DNA of 64,000 bases, from positions 4,030,001 to 4,094,000 of the forward strand of contig NZ_CP068760.1 of assembly GCF_016775705.1 (NCBI RefSeq), written 5' to 3'. Shown here one piece after another: positions 1-7,555 of this stretch; positions within the stretch are counted from its first letter, which is position 1, and each line of letters begins with the position of its first letter. Position numbers and translations under genes: made by a program. The stretch comes from Chryseobacterium cucumeris. GTDB lineage: Bacteria; Bacteroidota; Bacteroidia; Flavobacteriales; Weeksellaceae. The notes beneath the pieces are model-generated. The model was not told where the DNA came from. It did no database searches and saw nothing but the letters and a program-made list of their open reading frames with translations.

Positions 1-285
1 AACTGCTTTATCTATTAGAATCTTCCAGGTTACAAAATCTCCGTTTTTAAGATATGGAACGGCTTTTTCCATATATACATGAGAGAAATCAGAAGACAAT
101 TCAGTGGTTTTGTCAAAGCCTTCCTGAGATTCTGCGAAACTTTGTAAATCTGAAGCCCAGTTGTATAACTCACAAGCTTTTTTGCAGTTCTCACCCTCTA
201 CTGCATTACAGTTGACCTGTGCAATAGTATTGGTGTAAACGATAAGTAACAAAAAGCTAAGGTAATACCTCTGAAACTTTTCCAT
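1..285 (-). CDS. secreted TPR-like protein, 5' part only (runs off the window start)
   Basis: The reading frame opens with ATG at 285 and stays open to the window edge, so only the N-terminal 95 residues are visible. Residues 1-22 form a typical signal peptide (MEKFQRYYLSFLLLIVYTNT, then IAQ), followed by a Cys-containing mature start (VNCNAVEGENCKKACELYNW). The visible part resembles secreted flavobacterial proteins with helical TPR-like repeats, in which a segment such as YMEKAVPYLKNGDFVTWK is followed by more repeats; this is recognition from memory and not a domain hit. The start lies inside the 3' end of the decayed reading frame upstream, which suggests the two were once translationally coupled. 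The function is unknown. Confidence 0.65.
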   Translation of the reverse strand, partial: MEKFQRYYLSFLLLIVYTNTIAQVNCNAVEGENCKKACELYNWASDLQSFAESQEGFDKTTELSSDFSHVYMEKAVPYLKNGDFVTWKILIDKAV

Positions 286-506
286 TTTCAATTTTATAGG
301 TTAAATCCTGATAATAATCTACTTTTAAACCTTTTATCTCTTCCGGCATCCAGCCTTCGAGTGATTTTGTAAACTGCGTAACAATTTACTAAAAATCTTA
401 CGGTAATATACCCGTTGATTTTTTTTAGAATATATATTTTCTTTTTAAATTTTTCAGTGATAGCATCTTTTCGCTTGTCTGTCCAAATTCCTTTGGACCC
501 TGAAAC
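257..506 (-). pseudogene. decayed small lipoprotein-like gene between miaB and the secreted protein
   Basis: Downstream of the miaB stop a reading frame without a start begins VSGSKGIWTDKRKDAITEKF. This looks like a flavobacterial lipoprotein of the type S-C-S-K-G-x-W-T-D with the lipobox Cys replaced by Gly. The frame then turns into low-quality sequence. In another frame a protein-like tail (SLEGWMPEEIKGLKVDYYQD and onwards, ending GKVSEVLP) runs to a stop at 257-259, overlapping the next start. I infer a small lipoprotein gene that lost its signal peptide and suffered at least one frameshift. A chance resemblance cannot be excluded. Confidence 0.4.
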
Positions 507-512
507 TTAATT

Positions 513-1949
513 TTATTCAACTGTTCTCCCTAAAAGTGTGCCTTGCGTATTGTCATACACAAAAACGTTCACAATGTCACCTATTTTCTGTCCTTCCAGT
601 TTATCGAAGACACATACGGCATTCTGAGAGTTTCTTCCTTTCCACTGGTTTTTATTTTTCTTGGAAATTCCTTCAATCAGAATCTGATGCTCTCTTCCAA
701 CATAGGATTTCATTCTTTGTTTTGAAAGCTCTCCCTGAAGGGCAATAACCTCAGCAAGACGTCTCTGCTTCACATCAGCCGGAATATTGTCTTCCATTTT
801 CTTGTGAGCAGGAGTTCCCGGCCTTTCTGAGTACGCAAACATATAACCGTAGTCATATTCCACTTCTCTCATCAGACTCAAGGTATCCTGGTGGTCTTCT
901 TCTGTTTCATTACAGAATCCTACGATCATATCCTGTGAAAATGCTACTTCCGGAACAATTTCTTTTGCTTTTCTGATCAGATCAAGATATTCTTCACGGG
1001 TATGTTGTCTGTTCATCGCTTCCAGCATATTATTGCTTCCGCTTTGTACAGGAAGATGTACATATTTACAGATGTTGTCATGTTTTGCCATCATTCTGAA
1101 TACGTCCAGACTCATATCCTGAGGGTTGGAAGTAGAGAATCTGATTCTCAGCTCAGGAACAGCTTTAGCTACCAGATCAAGCAATTGCGCAAAATTTACG
1201 GCTGTTGCTTTCTGCATTTCAGATGCTTTGGCAAAATCTTTTTTAGGACCTCCTCCATACCAAAGGTAAGAGTCTACGTTTTGTCCTAAAAGGGTAATTT
1301 CTTTATATCCGTTATTGGCAAGATCTTTACATTCTTCAATAATAGAGTGTGGATCACGGCTTCTTTCTCTTCCTCTGGTAAATGGAACCACACAGAATGT
1401 ACACATATTATCACAACCTCTTGTAATGGTAACAAAAGCGGTAACACCGTTTCCTCCTAAACGGACAGGATTGATATCGGCATACGTCTCTTCTTTGGAA
1501 AGAATAACGTTGATGGCATCTCTTCCATCGTCAGTTTCTTTCAAAAGGTTCGGTAAGTCTCTGTAGGCATCAGGACCTACAACAAGATCTACCAATTGTT
1601 CTTCTTCTAAAAACTTGGTTTTCAATCTTTCTGCCATACATCCCAGAACACCAACCGTCATATTCGGTCTTTCTTTTTTAAGATTTTTGAACTGAGAAAG
1701 ACGCATTCTTACGGTCTGTTCCGCTTTTTCGCGGATGGAGCATGTATTTAAAAGAATCAGGTCGGCTTCTTCAACTTTCATCGTTGTATTATACCCCTGT
1801 TCATTAAGAATGGATGCAACAATTTCAGAGTCAGAGAAATTCATCTGACAGCCATAGCTTTCTAAAAACAGTTTTTTAGAGTTCTCCGGTCTTTCTGCAA
1901 TAGCAAAAGCTTCGCCCTGTTTTGTTTCGTCTATATATTTTTCCTGCAC
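513..1949 (-). CDS. miaB: tRNA-2-methylthio-N6-dimethylallyladenosine synthase MiaB
   Basis: This radical-SAM methylthiotransferase adds a methylthio group at C2 of N6-isopentenyladenosine-37 in tRNAs reading codons that start with U. The 478-residue protein has the three expected parts. The N-terminal methylthiotransferase domain carries Cys in ESYGCQMNFSDSE (Cys34), LLNTCSIREKAE and GVLGCMAERLK for the auxiliary Fe-S cluster. The radical SAM core has RGCDNMCTFCVVPFTRGRE (CxxxCxxC). A C-terminal TRAM-like RNA-binding domain ends GTLLGRTVE. The length is normal for the family. A candidate promoter and a perfect 5' UTR hairpin lie upstream on the same strand. The identification is firm. Confidence 0.96.
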   Translation of the reverse strand: MQEKYIDETKQGEAFAIAERPENSKKLFLESYGCQMNFSDSEIVASILNEQGYNTTMKVEEADLILLNTCSIREKAEQTVRMRLSQFKNLKKERPNMTVGVLGCMAERLKTKFLEEEQLVDLVVGPDAYRDLPNLLKETDDGRDAINVILSKEETYADINPVRLGGNGVTAFVTITRGCDNMCTFCVVPFTRGRERSRDPHSIIEECKDLANNGYKEITLLGQNVDSYLWYGGGPKKDFAKASEMQKATAVNFAQLLDLVAKAVPELRIRFSTSNPQDMSLDVFRMMAKHDNICKYVHLPVQSGSNNMLEAMNRQHTREEYLDLIRKAKEIVPEVAFSQDMIVGFCNETEEDHQDTLSLMREVEYDYGYMFAYSERPGTPAHKKMEDNIPADVKQRRLAEVIALQGELSKQRMKSYVGREHQILIEGISKKNKNQWKGRNSQNAVCVFDKLEGQKIGDIVNVFVYDNTQGTLLGRTVE

Positions 1950-1965
1950 GATAATCGATTTAAGA

Positions 1966-1986
1966 TTCGTAATTTAAAATTACGAA
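1966..1986 (-). other. 5' UTR hairpin before miaB
   Basis: A perfect inverted repeat with arms TTCGTAATTT and AAATTACGAA around one base lies 17 bp upstream of the miaB start, in its presumed 5' untranslated region. There is no T-run behind it on the miaB strand. It could affect mRNA stability or translation; that is inference. Confidence 0.4.
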
Positions 1987-1998
1987 CGAATAAGTTTG

Positions 1999-2006
1999 CA
2001 AAGATA
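1999..2006 (-). promoter_or_regulatory. -7 promoter element for miaB
   Basis: On the minus strand this reads TATCTTTG, matching the Bacteroidota -7 consensus TAnnTTTG. It lies about 50 bp upstream of the miaB start. A clear -33 TTTG at the usual spacing is not visible. Confidence 0.45.
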
Positions 2007-2126
2007 CAAAATATTGTGACAGAATGTCAGCGCTATTATTTTAACAAAATCATAAATTGAAAAAGTATTGGAATTCTCTCATTGAGCCTCCCATTACTTT
2101 AATTTTAAAAAAGAAAACTAATAATC

Positions 2127-2609
2127 CTAATCGATATCTGCAGACATTGAAGAAAAGTTCATTTTAACTTTAATCTGTGAGGCTACTGGCTTCCCGTTAC
2201 AAGACGCCGGAATCCAGTTTCTCTTTATCCTTCTTACGACGTACTGCATATCGTCAAAGAAAACTTCGCTGTTGGTCACCTTAGGCATTCCTTTCACATC
2301 TGTTACTTTTCCCTTTTCATCAAGCACTAAGGTAAAGGTAAAATCTCCCGTCAAAGCATAGAAATCAGAATTCAGGTACGCATACATATATCGGTTCAGG
2401 ATATCTTTGTAGGCTGCAACACCTCCTTCAAAAGCAGCGGGTTTAAAATCATTACATTTTACAGCAACCTGCATAAAGGGTTCTTTAATATCTATTTTTA
2501 AAAGATTTTTATTACTCTCTCTGATAAAAGAATCATCCCTTTCTTCCTGATCCTGCGCCAGTGAAAAATTCATTGCACATAAAGCCAAAAATAAAAATAT
2601 AGTTCTCAT
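2127..2609 (-). CDS. secreted protein with TonB C-terminal-like fold
   Basis: This 160-residue protein starts with a signal peptide (MRTIFLFLALCAMNFSLAQ). The mature part has a short linker, then a domain with the pattern of TonB C-terminal regions: FTFTLVLDEKGKVTDVKGM, a pairing helix VVRRIKRNWIPASCNGKPV, and a final strand SQIKVKMNFSS. Many Bacteroidota secreted proteins carry this domain without the N-terminal TonB membrane anchor, and their role is unknown. It is the last gene before the poxB terminator on the same strand and appears to be its own transcription unit. The family assignment is moderate; no specific partner can be named. Confidence 0.75.
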   Translation of the reverse strand: MRTIFLFLALCAMNFSLAQDQEERDDSFIRESNKNLLKIDIKEPFMQVAVKCNDFKPAAFEGGVAAYKDILNRYMYAYLNSDFYALTGDFTFTLVLDEKGKVTDVKGMPKVTNSEVFFDDMQYVVRRIKRNWIPASCNGKPVASQIKVKMNFSSMSADID

Positions 2610-2663
2610 GCTTGTTTCCTAATAATAAACAAAGGTAAATATTTAGCTTATGTATAAAAAAGA

Positions 2664-2692
2664 AAAACTTCACGCAAAGCATGAAGTTTTAT
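2664..2692 (-). terminator. Rho-independent terminator after poxB
   Basis: On the minus strand a stem with arms AAAACTTCA and TGAAGTTTT (loop around GCTTTGCG) is followed by TTCTTTTTT. It sits between the poxB stop and the start of the next gene. The opposite strand also has A/T tracts, so it may work in both directions. A second palindrome, ATCAGACAACTGTCTGAT, lies at 2708-2725. Confidence 0.7.
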
Positions 2693-2739
2693 ATATAGTT
2701 TCTGAATATCAGACAACTGTCTGATTATTTCTTTTCTTA

Positions 2740-4473
2740 TTATAGCAGGCCTTTGATATGTTTATAATTGGTCTTCACCGTTTCAAAAACCTCATCCATT
2801 TTACCGCCAAGCATAAGCTGAGCCATAGACTTTGTCATTCCCATAATCTGATCAAATTCAACCTTCGGAGGAAGAGCCAACGCATTGGGATTCGTAAAAA
2901 TATTCAGAAGATAAGGTCCTTTGTAATCCAGGCATTCTTTGATAGCGCTTTCCACATCTTTGGGGAGATGGACATTTTTTCCCGGATATCCCATGGCATG
3001 CGCGATCATGGCAAAATCAGGATTAATCATGTCTGTCTCATTGTCGGGCATTCCACCAACTTCCATTTCCAGCTTTACCATTCCCAGGGTTCTGTTATTG
3101 AAAACAATTAATTTGATTGGTAATTTATACTGAAAAATAGTAGCCATATCTCCTAACAGCATAGATAACCCTCCATCTCCACAAAGGGCAATCACTTGTT
3201 TTTCAGGATGTGCCAATGCAGCACCTATCGCCATTGGCATCGCATTAGCCATTGAGCCATGATTAAATGATCCCAGCATCTTCCTTTCCCCCGTTCCTGT
3301 AATAAAACGGGCTCCCCAAACGCAGCACATTCCGGTATCTACGGTAAAAATAGCATCATTTTCAGCAAGTTTATCTAAAGTGTGGGCCACATATTCCGGC
3401 TGAATGGCGTTCTCTTTTCCAGAATCTTTTACATATTCCAACTGGTTTTCTTTTACTTTATCATAAAATGCCAGCTGTTCATTCAGAAAATGAACATCCG
3501 TTTTTTCGTCAAGTAACGGCAATAATGCTTTAATGGTTTCTTTGACATCTCCGGCAAGTCCTAAATCCAGTTTTGCTCTTCTTCCTAATCTTTCAGGACT
3601 TTCATCAATCTGGACGATTTTATTTTTTACAGGCATGAATTTCTGATAAGGAAAATCCGTCCCCAGGAGAATGACGAGATCAGCTTCATGCATGGCGTGA
3701 TAGGCTGAAGGAAATCCTAACAGACCTGTAAGTCCCACTTCATTTGGATTATTGGGCTGAATAGCCATTTTCCCGCGGAATGAATATCCTACAGGTGCCT
3801 TTAACAGCTTTGACAAAGTGATCACCTCATCACGTGCTTCAGCAGCACCTATCCCGCAGTATAGGGTTACTTTTTTGCTTTTATTCACCAGTTCCGACAA
3901 ACTTTTCAGCTCATCATCCGATGGTCTTATCACAGGATTGGTTTTAAAGATTTGGGTGGAAGTAGAGCCATCTTCGGCATCCAGCTCAGAAACATCTCCC
4001 GGAAGACCTATGACCGCAACTCCTTTTTTGGATATAGCATGCTGAATGGCGGTCTGCACGGTTCTCTGTACCTGTTCAGGTCTTGTAATCATTTGATTAT
4101 AATAACTGCAGTCATCAAACAGCTTTATCGTATTGGTTTCCTGAAAGTAATCCATGCCCATTTCATCACTGGGAATGGTGGAGGCAATCACCAGCATAGG
4201 AACATGGGAGCGATGAGCTTCATACACTCCATTGATCAAATGAACGTGTCCGGGGCCGCAGCTTCCGGCACAAACTGCCAAACCATCAAGCTCAGCCTCT
4301 GCTGCTGCGGCATAAGCCCCTACTTCTTCGTGTCTTACATGAATCCATTGGATGCTGCTTTTTTTAACGGCAATATTCAGATGATTGAGACTGTCGCCGG
4401 TTACTGCATAAATTCTTTTCACATTGGCATTTTCGAGCATTTCAACAATCTGCTCTGCTATGTTTTTTGCCAT
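2740..4473 (-). CDS. poxB: thiamine-diphosphate pyruvate dehydrogenase (quinone)/pyruvate oxidase
   Basis: This TPP- and FAD-dependent enzyme oxidatively decarboxylates pyruvate to acetate and CO2 and passes electrons to quinone at the membrane. I chose ATG 4473 (MAKNIAEQIVEMLENANVKR), giving 577 residues, close to the 572 of E. coli PoxB; an upstream ATG at 4548 would add 25 residues of unlikely sequence. The TPP glutamate is visible in HVRHEEVGAYAAAAEAEL (about residue 50). The TPP-binding GDGGLSMLLGDMATI with its later Asn (VFNNRTLGM) lies near residues 431-460. The C-terminal tail may provide membrane association as in E. coli. Acetolactate synthase relatives are the main alternative, but the overall sequence fits PoxB. 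It has its own terminator. Confidence 0.88.
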   Translation of the reverse strand: MAKNIAEQIVEMLENANVKRIYAVTGDSLNHLNIAVKKSSIQWIHVRHEEVGAYAAAAEAELDGLAVCAGSCGPGHVHLINGVYEAHRSHVPMLVIASTIPSDEMGMDYFQETNTIKLFDDCSYYNQMITRPEQVQRTVQTAIQHAISKKGVAVIGLPGDVSELDAEDGSTSTQIFKTNPVIRPSDDELKSLSELVNKSKKVTLYCGIGAAEARDEVITLSKLLKAPVGYSFRGKMAIQPNNPNEVGLTGLLGFPSAYHAMHEADLVILLGTDFPYQKFMPVKNKIVQIDESPERLGRRAKLDLGLAGDVKETIKALLPLLDEKTDVHFLNEQLAFYDKVKENQLEYVKDSGKENAIQPEYVAHTLDKLAENDAIFTVDTGMCCVWGARFITGTGERKMLGSFNHGSMANAMPMAIGAALAHPEKQVIALCGDGGLSMLLGDMATIFQYKLPIKLIVFNNRTLGMVKLEMEVGGMPDNETDMINPDFAMIAHAMGYPGKNVHLPKDVESAIKECLDYKGPYLLNIFTNPNALALPPKVEFDQIMGMTKSMAQLMLGGKMDEVFETVKTNYKHIKGLL

Positions 4474-4620
4474 AATTAGTCTGTTTTGGTGGTTATTTTT
4501 TGGTGAAAATAGTATTTGAGAAGAAGAAAATCTTCCTATCTCTATCAAATTTAACTAATAAAGTTGAGACTCCATCCCTAACTCGATGTTAAAAAATTGT
4601 AATTTAATTTTGATTCTATT

Positions 4621-4655
4621 GAAACCTCACGGGTTTTGAAAACCCGTGAGGTTTC
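4621..4655. repeat. long perfect palindrome between poxB and lysA
   Basis: Arms GAAACCTCACGGGTTTT and AAAACCCGTGAGGTTTC form a perfect 17-bp stem around one base. It lies downstream of lysA and upstream of poxB on the same strand. It lacks a proper T-run, so it may be a dispersed palindromic element reused as an mRNA 3' end. Repetition elsewhere in the genome cannot be seen here. Confidence 0.65.
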
Positions 4656-4717
4656 ATTTCCATGTAAAACAAAACAGCCACCAAAAAGGCAGCTGCTTAT
4701 ATCATATGTTTCGGATT

Positions 4718-5920
4718 TTACATTACTATTTCAATCTGATTTCTCAACAAATCTTCAAACTCGTCTCTTTTACGGATCAAATGAGCTTTTCCGTCTAAGA
4801 ATAATACTTCTGCTGGCTTTAATCTAGAATTGAAGTTTGAACTCATTTCAAAACCGTAAGCTCCTGCATTATGGAAAGCAAGAATATCTCCTTCTCTTAC
4901 CTCATTCAGTTTTCTGTCCCATGCGAACGTATCTGTTTCGCAGATATTTCCTACTACCGTATAAATTCTTTCTGCACCTTTTGGATTGGACAGGTTTTCA
5001 ATCATATGGTAAGAATCATAGAACATTGGGCGGATCAGATGATTAAATCCGGAATTCACTCCAACAAAAACAGTAGCTGTTGTCTGCTTGATCACATTAG
5101 CTTTCACTAATAAATATCCACTTTTCCCCACCAGGAATTTTCCAGGCTCAAACCATAATTCGAATTTTTTTCCTGTAGATTTTGAAAATTCAGAAATTAC
5201 TTTCTCTACTTTTTTACCTAATGTTTTCACATCAGTTTCTTCTTCACTATCCTGGTAAGGGATTTTGAATCCGCTTCCCATATCCAGATATTTCAGGTTC
5301 GGGAAATGCTCAGAAAGCTCCAGCATAATCTCCAAAGCCTGAAGGAATACATCCGGATCTTTTATTTCACTTCCCGTGTGCATGTGAAGACCTTCAACAT
5401 TAAGGTTGGTACTCTTCATCACTCTTTCGATGTGACGAACCTGGTGAATAGAAATCCCGAATTTACTGTCGATGTGCCCAGTTGAAATCTTATAGTTACC
5501 TCCTGCAAAAATATGCGGATTGATTCTTACTAAAATCGGATAGGTATTTCCGTATTTATTCCCGAATTGCTCAAGAATAGAAATGTTATCAATGTTAATA
5601 TGAACTCCAAAAGTCATTGCTTCCTCTATTTCAGCAAGGTCAACACAGTTGGGTGTAAATAATATCTTTTCTTTCGAAAATCCTGCCTTTAATCCCAGCT
5701 TAACTTCGTTGATAGATACACAATCCAAAGATGCACCCAAATTCTTGACATACTTAAGAATATTGATATTGGTCAAGGCCTTCGCTGCGTAGAAGAACTT
5801 AGTATGTTTTAAAAATGAAGAAGTAAGTTTTTCGTATTGAATTTTGATGGATTCAGCATCATAAACATACACCGGTGTGCCAAACTCATTGGCAATCTTT
5901 AATAATTCTTTTGAATTCAT
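4718..5920 (-). CDS. lysA: diaminopimelate decarboxylase LysA
   Basis: This PLP enzyme decarboxylates meso-diaminopimelate to L-lysine, the last step of lysine synthesis. The 400-residue protein is a fold-III alanine-racemase-type barrel with the PLP lysine in FFYAAKALTN (Lys47). Other visible family features are the HTGSEI motif, the glycine-rich phosphate site GSGFKIPYQ, EPGKFLVG and the partner-subunit Cys in VVGNICETDTFAWDR. The length is normal. It is monocistronic here and stands apart from dapD at 24 kb. Upstream on the same strand are a promoter, a Lys-rich 23-codon open frame and a terminator-like hairpin, consistent with transcription attenuation by lysine supply (inference). Confidence 0.95.
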   Translation of the reverse strand: MNSKELLKIANEFGTPVYVYDAESIKIQYEKLTSSFLKHTKFFYAAKALTNINILKYVKNLGASLDCVSINEVKLGLKAGFSKEKILFTPNCVDLAEIEEAMTFGVHINIDNISILEQFGNKYGNTYPILVRINPHIFAGGNYKISTGHIDSKFGISIHQVRHIERVMKSTNLNVEGLHMHTGSEIKDPDVFLQALEIMLELSEHFPNLKYLDMGSGFKIPYQDSEEETDVKTLGKKVEKVISEFSKSTGKKFELWFEPGKFLVGKSGYLLVKANVIKQTTATVFVGVNSGFNHLIRPMFYDSYHMIENLSNPKGAERIYTVVGNICETDTFAWDRKLNEVREGDILAFHNAGAYGFEMSSNFNSRLKPAEVLFLDGKAHLIRKRDEFEDLLRNQIEIVM

Positions 5921-5936
5921 AATTTCATTTTAACAT

Positions 5937-5970
5937 AAAAAAAGGCAGATTCTTCGAAAAAGAGCCTGCC
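5937..5970 (-). terminator. candidate lysA attenuator (hairpin plus U-run before the gene)
   Basis: On the minus strand GGCAG and CTGCC form the outer stem, TCTT and AAGA the inner stem, followed directly by seven Ts (5937-5943). The hairpin ends only about 17 bases before the lysA start, so it would end transcription ahead of the gene. The 5' arm CTCTT (5960-5964) can also pair with AAGAG (5999-6003) directly behind the leader stop codon, a possible but short antiterminator. The structure is seen; the regulatory role is inferred. Confidence 0.6.
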
Positions 5971-6003
5971 ACATTGATTATTTTTTTATGCAAGACAACT
6001 CTT

Positions 6004-6075
6004 TTAAATATTCCAAACCTTAGAGAACTTTACAGTTCCCTTTTTTCCAGTTTTATTTTGTTTAAAATTTTGCAT
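6004..6075 (-). CDS. candidate lysine-rich leader peptide of lysA
   Basis: A 23-codon frame begins MQNFKQNKTGKKGTVKF and ends at TAA 6004-6006. Six of 23 residues are Lys (positions 5, 8, 11, 12, 16, 19). It lies just downstream of a Bacteroidota promoter and upstream of a terminator-like hairpin before lysA, the classic layout of an attenuator leader. A/T-rich DNA is biased toward AAA codons, so the Lys content alone is weak evidence; the position strengthens it. The GTVKF string also occurs in cold-shock proteins, which is probably coincidence. Confidence 0.45.
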   Translation of the reverse strand: MQNFKQNKTGKKGTVKFSKVWNI

Positions 6076-6094
6076 TGCTACTATTTATTTTTTG

Positions 6095-6127
6095 CAAAAA
6101 TACTATTTATTTTTTATTTCAGTACAA
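6095..6127 (-). promoter_or_regulatory. promoter for the lysA leader transcript
   Basis: On the minus strand the -7 box TATTTTTG (6095-6102) matches TAnnTTTG. A TTG at 6125-6127 lies 22 bp upstream as a weak -33 element. The predicted start of transcription is near 6087, about 12 bases before the leader ATG. Confidence 0.5.
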
Positions 6128-6181
6128 TTGATTTGAATGGCATGGTCTGCAGAATAAAACTTATAACATGAAGACACTCTA

Positions 6182-7405
6182 TCACTTCGGCAGTGGTAAG
6201 GTCTCAAAATCCGCTCGAAGAAGTGCCAGCTGCAGTTCGTTATTCAAATCTGTAGAAGACAGCGGAAGATCAATTTTCAGTTTAGCCAGCTTACTCAGCG
6301 TCTGAATCTGTGTAAACAATTCATAGAAGCCAAATGAAACCACTTTTCCGTTTTCTATAATTAAAAACAGTTTTTCTCCTAATTTTCTTCCCGGCCCGAG
6401 CCATAGCTCATTTCTTTTTCTGAATTCAATTTTTTGTTTCAAGACAGAAAAATCTTTAAATTCTTCCTGAGAACCAATAAACTGAACAGCTTTTGTTCCC
6501 TGGGTAAATGACCTGAATTTCAAGACCGGCTTCTCAGTTTTATTAAGCTTATTTTTCTCAACTACATATTTATTATTCCTGAAATATAATCCGAAAGGTA
6601 AGACCTCTTTCTTTTTAATATTCTTGGAATTAAGAATCAGTTTGGCAATAATATCTGTTCCTGTAAGCTCAAAATTAATCTGTTCAACATCTTTCTGGAT
6701 CTGCTCCCATTTTTTTGATTTCGAATTGAAAACCTTTTTGGAAAATTTGTTGATATCCTGAACGTAATCAGAAAACATAATACGTCCTGCTTCATCCTGA
6801 AAATACACAAAACCTTTGTCATTAGGAAGATCCTGTGTAAGTTCTTTGATCTTGTTGATATACGTTTTGGCATTAGACTCATCATGCTGCTTCTGAATAA
6901 TCTCATTTTCAATATCTTTTGAGATCAGAAGTTTGAAAAGTTCTAATGTAGCTCTTGCATCGCCTTCCGCCCTGTGATGGTTGGTCAATGGAATACCCAA
7001 TGATTTCACCAGTTTTCCCAAGGAATAACTTACTTCATCAGGAATCAGTTTTTTTGCTAACGGAATTGTATCTAAAGTATTGATTTTAAAATCATAACCA
7101 AGCCTTTTGAATGACTGGCGAAGCATCCTGTAATCAAAATCAATATTATGACCTACCAAAGTTGTATTCTGAGTAATTTCTATCACTCTTTTGGCAATTT
7201 CATGAAATTTCGGAGCAGTCTTGACCATTTTTGGGGTAATACTGGTCAGCTTCTGTACAAAAGGAGTAATATCACCTTCGGGGTTTACAAGGGATATAAA
7301 CTGATCTGTAATTTTCTGACCGTCATATCTGTAGATGGCGATATCTATAATGCATTCATTTCTATAACCTGCACCATTACTTTCTATATCTATAATTGAA
7401 TACAT
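6182..7405 (-). CDS. DEDDh 3'-5' exonuclease with degenerate GIY-YIG-like domain
   Basis: The N-terminal 160 residues form a DnaQ-like DEDDh exonuclease: MYSIIDIESNG (Asp6, Glu8), VGHNIDFDYRML with the second Asp, and HHRAEGDARATLEL with the catalytic His and Asp. After a helical linker, residues about 193-275 (LPNDKGFVYFQDEAGRI onwards to FELTGTDIIAKLILNS) align by eye with the UvrC/Cho-type GIY-YIG nuclease domain found in many DnaQ-GIY-YIG fusions. Here the GIY and YIG tyrosines and the usual GKSKN-like basic segment are replaced. The C-terminal 130 residues are family-specific. A role in DNA repair or proofreading-like exonuclease action is inferred. The exonuclease assignment is firm; loss of the second activity is tentative. 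Confidence 0.85.
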   Translation of the reverse strand: MYSIIDIESNGAGYRNECIIDIAIYRYDGQKITDQFISLVNPEGDITPFVQKLTSITPKMVKTAPKFHEIAKRVIEITQNTTLVGHNIDFDYRMLRQSFKRLGYDFKINTLDTIPLAKKLIPDEVSYSLGKLVKSLGIPLTNHHRAEGDARATLELFKLLISKDIENEIIQKQHDESNAKTYINKIKELTQDLPNDKGFVYFQDEAGRIMFSDYVQDINKFSKKVFNSKSKKWEQIQKDVEQINFELTGTDIIAKLILNSKNIKKKEVLPFGLYFRNNKYVVEKNKLNKTEKPVLKFRSFTQGTKAVQFIGSQEEFKDFSVLKQKIEFRKRNELWLGPGRKLGEKLFLIIENGKVVSFGFYELFTQIQTLSKLAKLKIDLPLSSTDLNNELQLALLRADFETLPLPK

Positions 7406-7555
7406 GAATGTGTGTTAACTGCTGTTTTTCTAGTTTACTATTTAGACCTGCTTTTATTCCCCAATAAAATAAGGCTCTGTTTTTTACTGTTATGTAAAGA
7501 TAACCTGCTAAAATAACAAAAAATATATCAAAACACAGCAGGTTAGCTTTCAAAA

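Noticed and set aside
4474..4548. An upstream ATG that would extend PoxB by 25 residues
   Set aside because: The added sequence has no family match, and the standard start MAKNIAEQIVEML at 4473 gives the normal family length.
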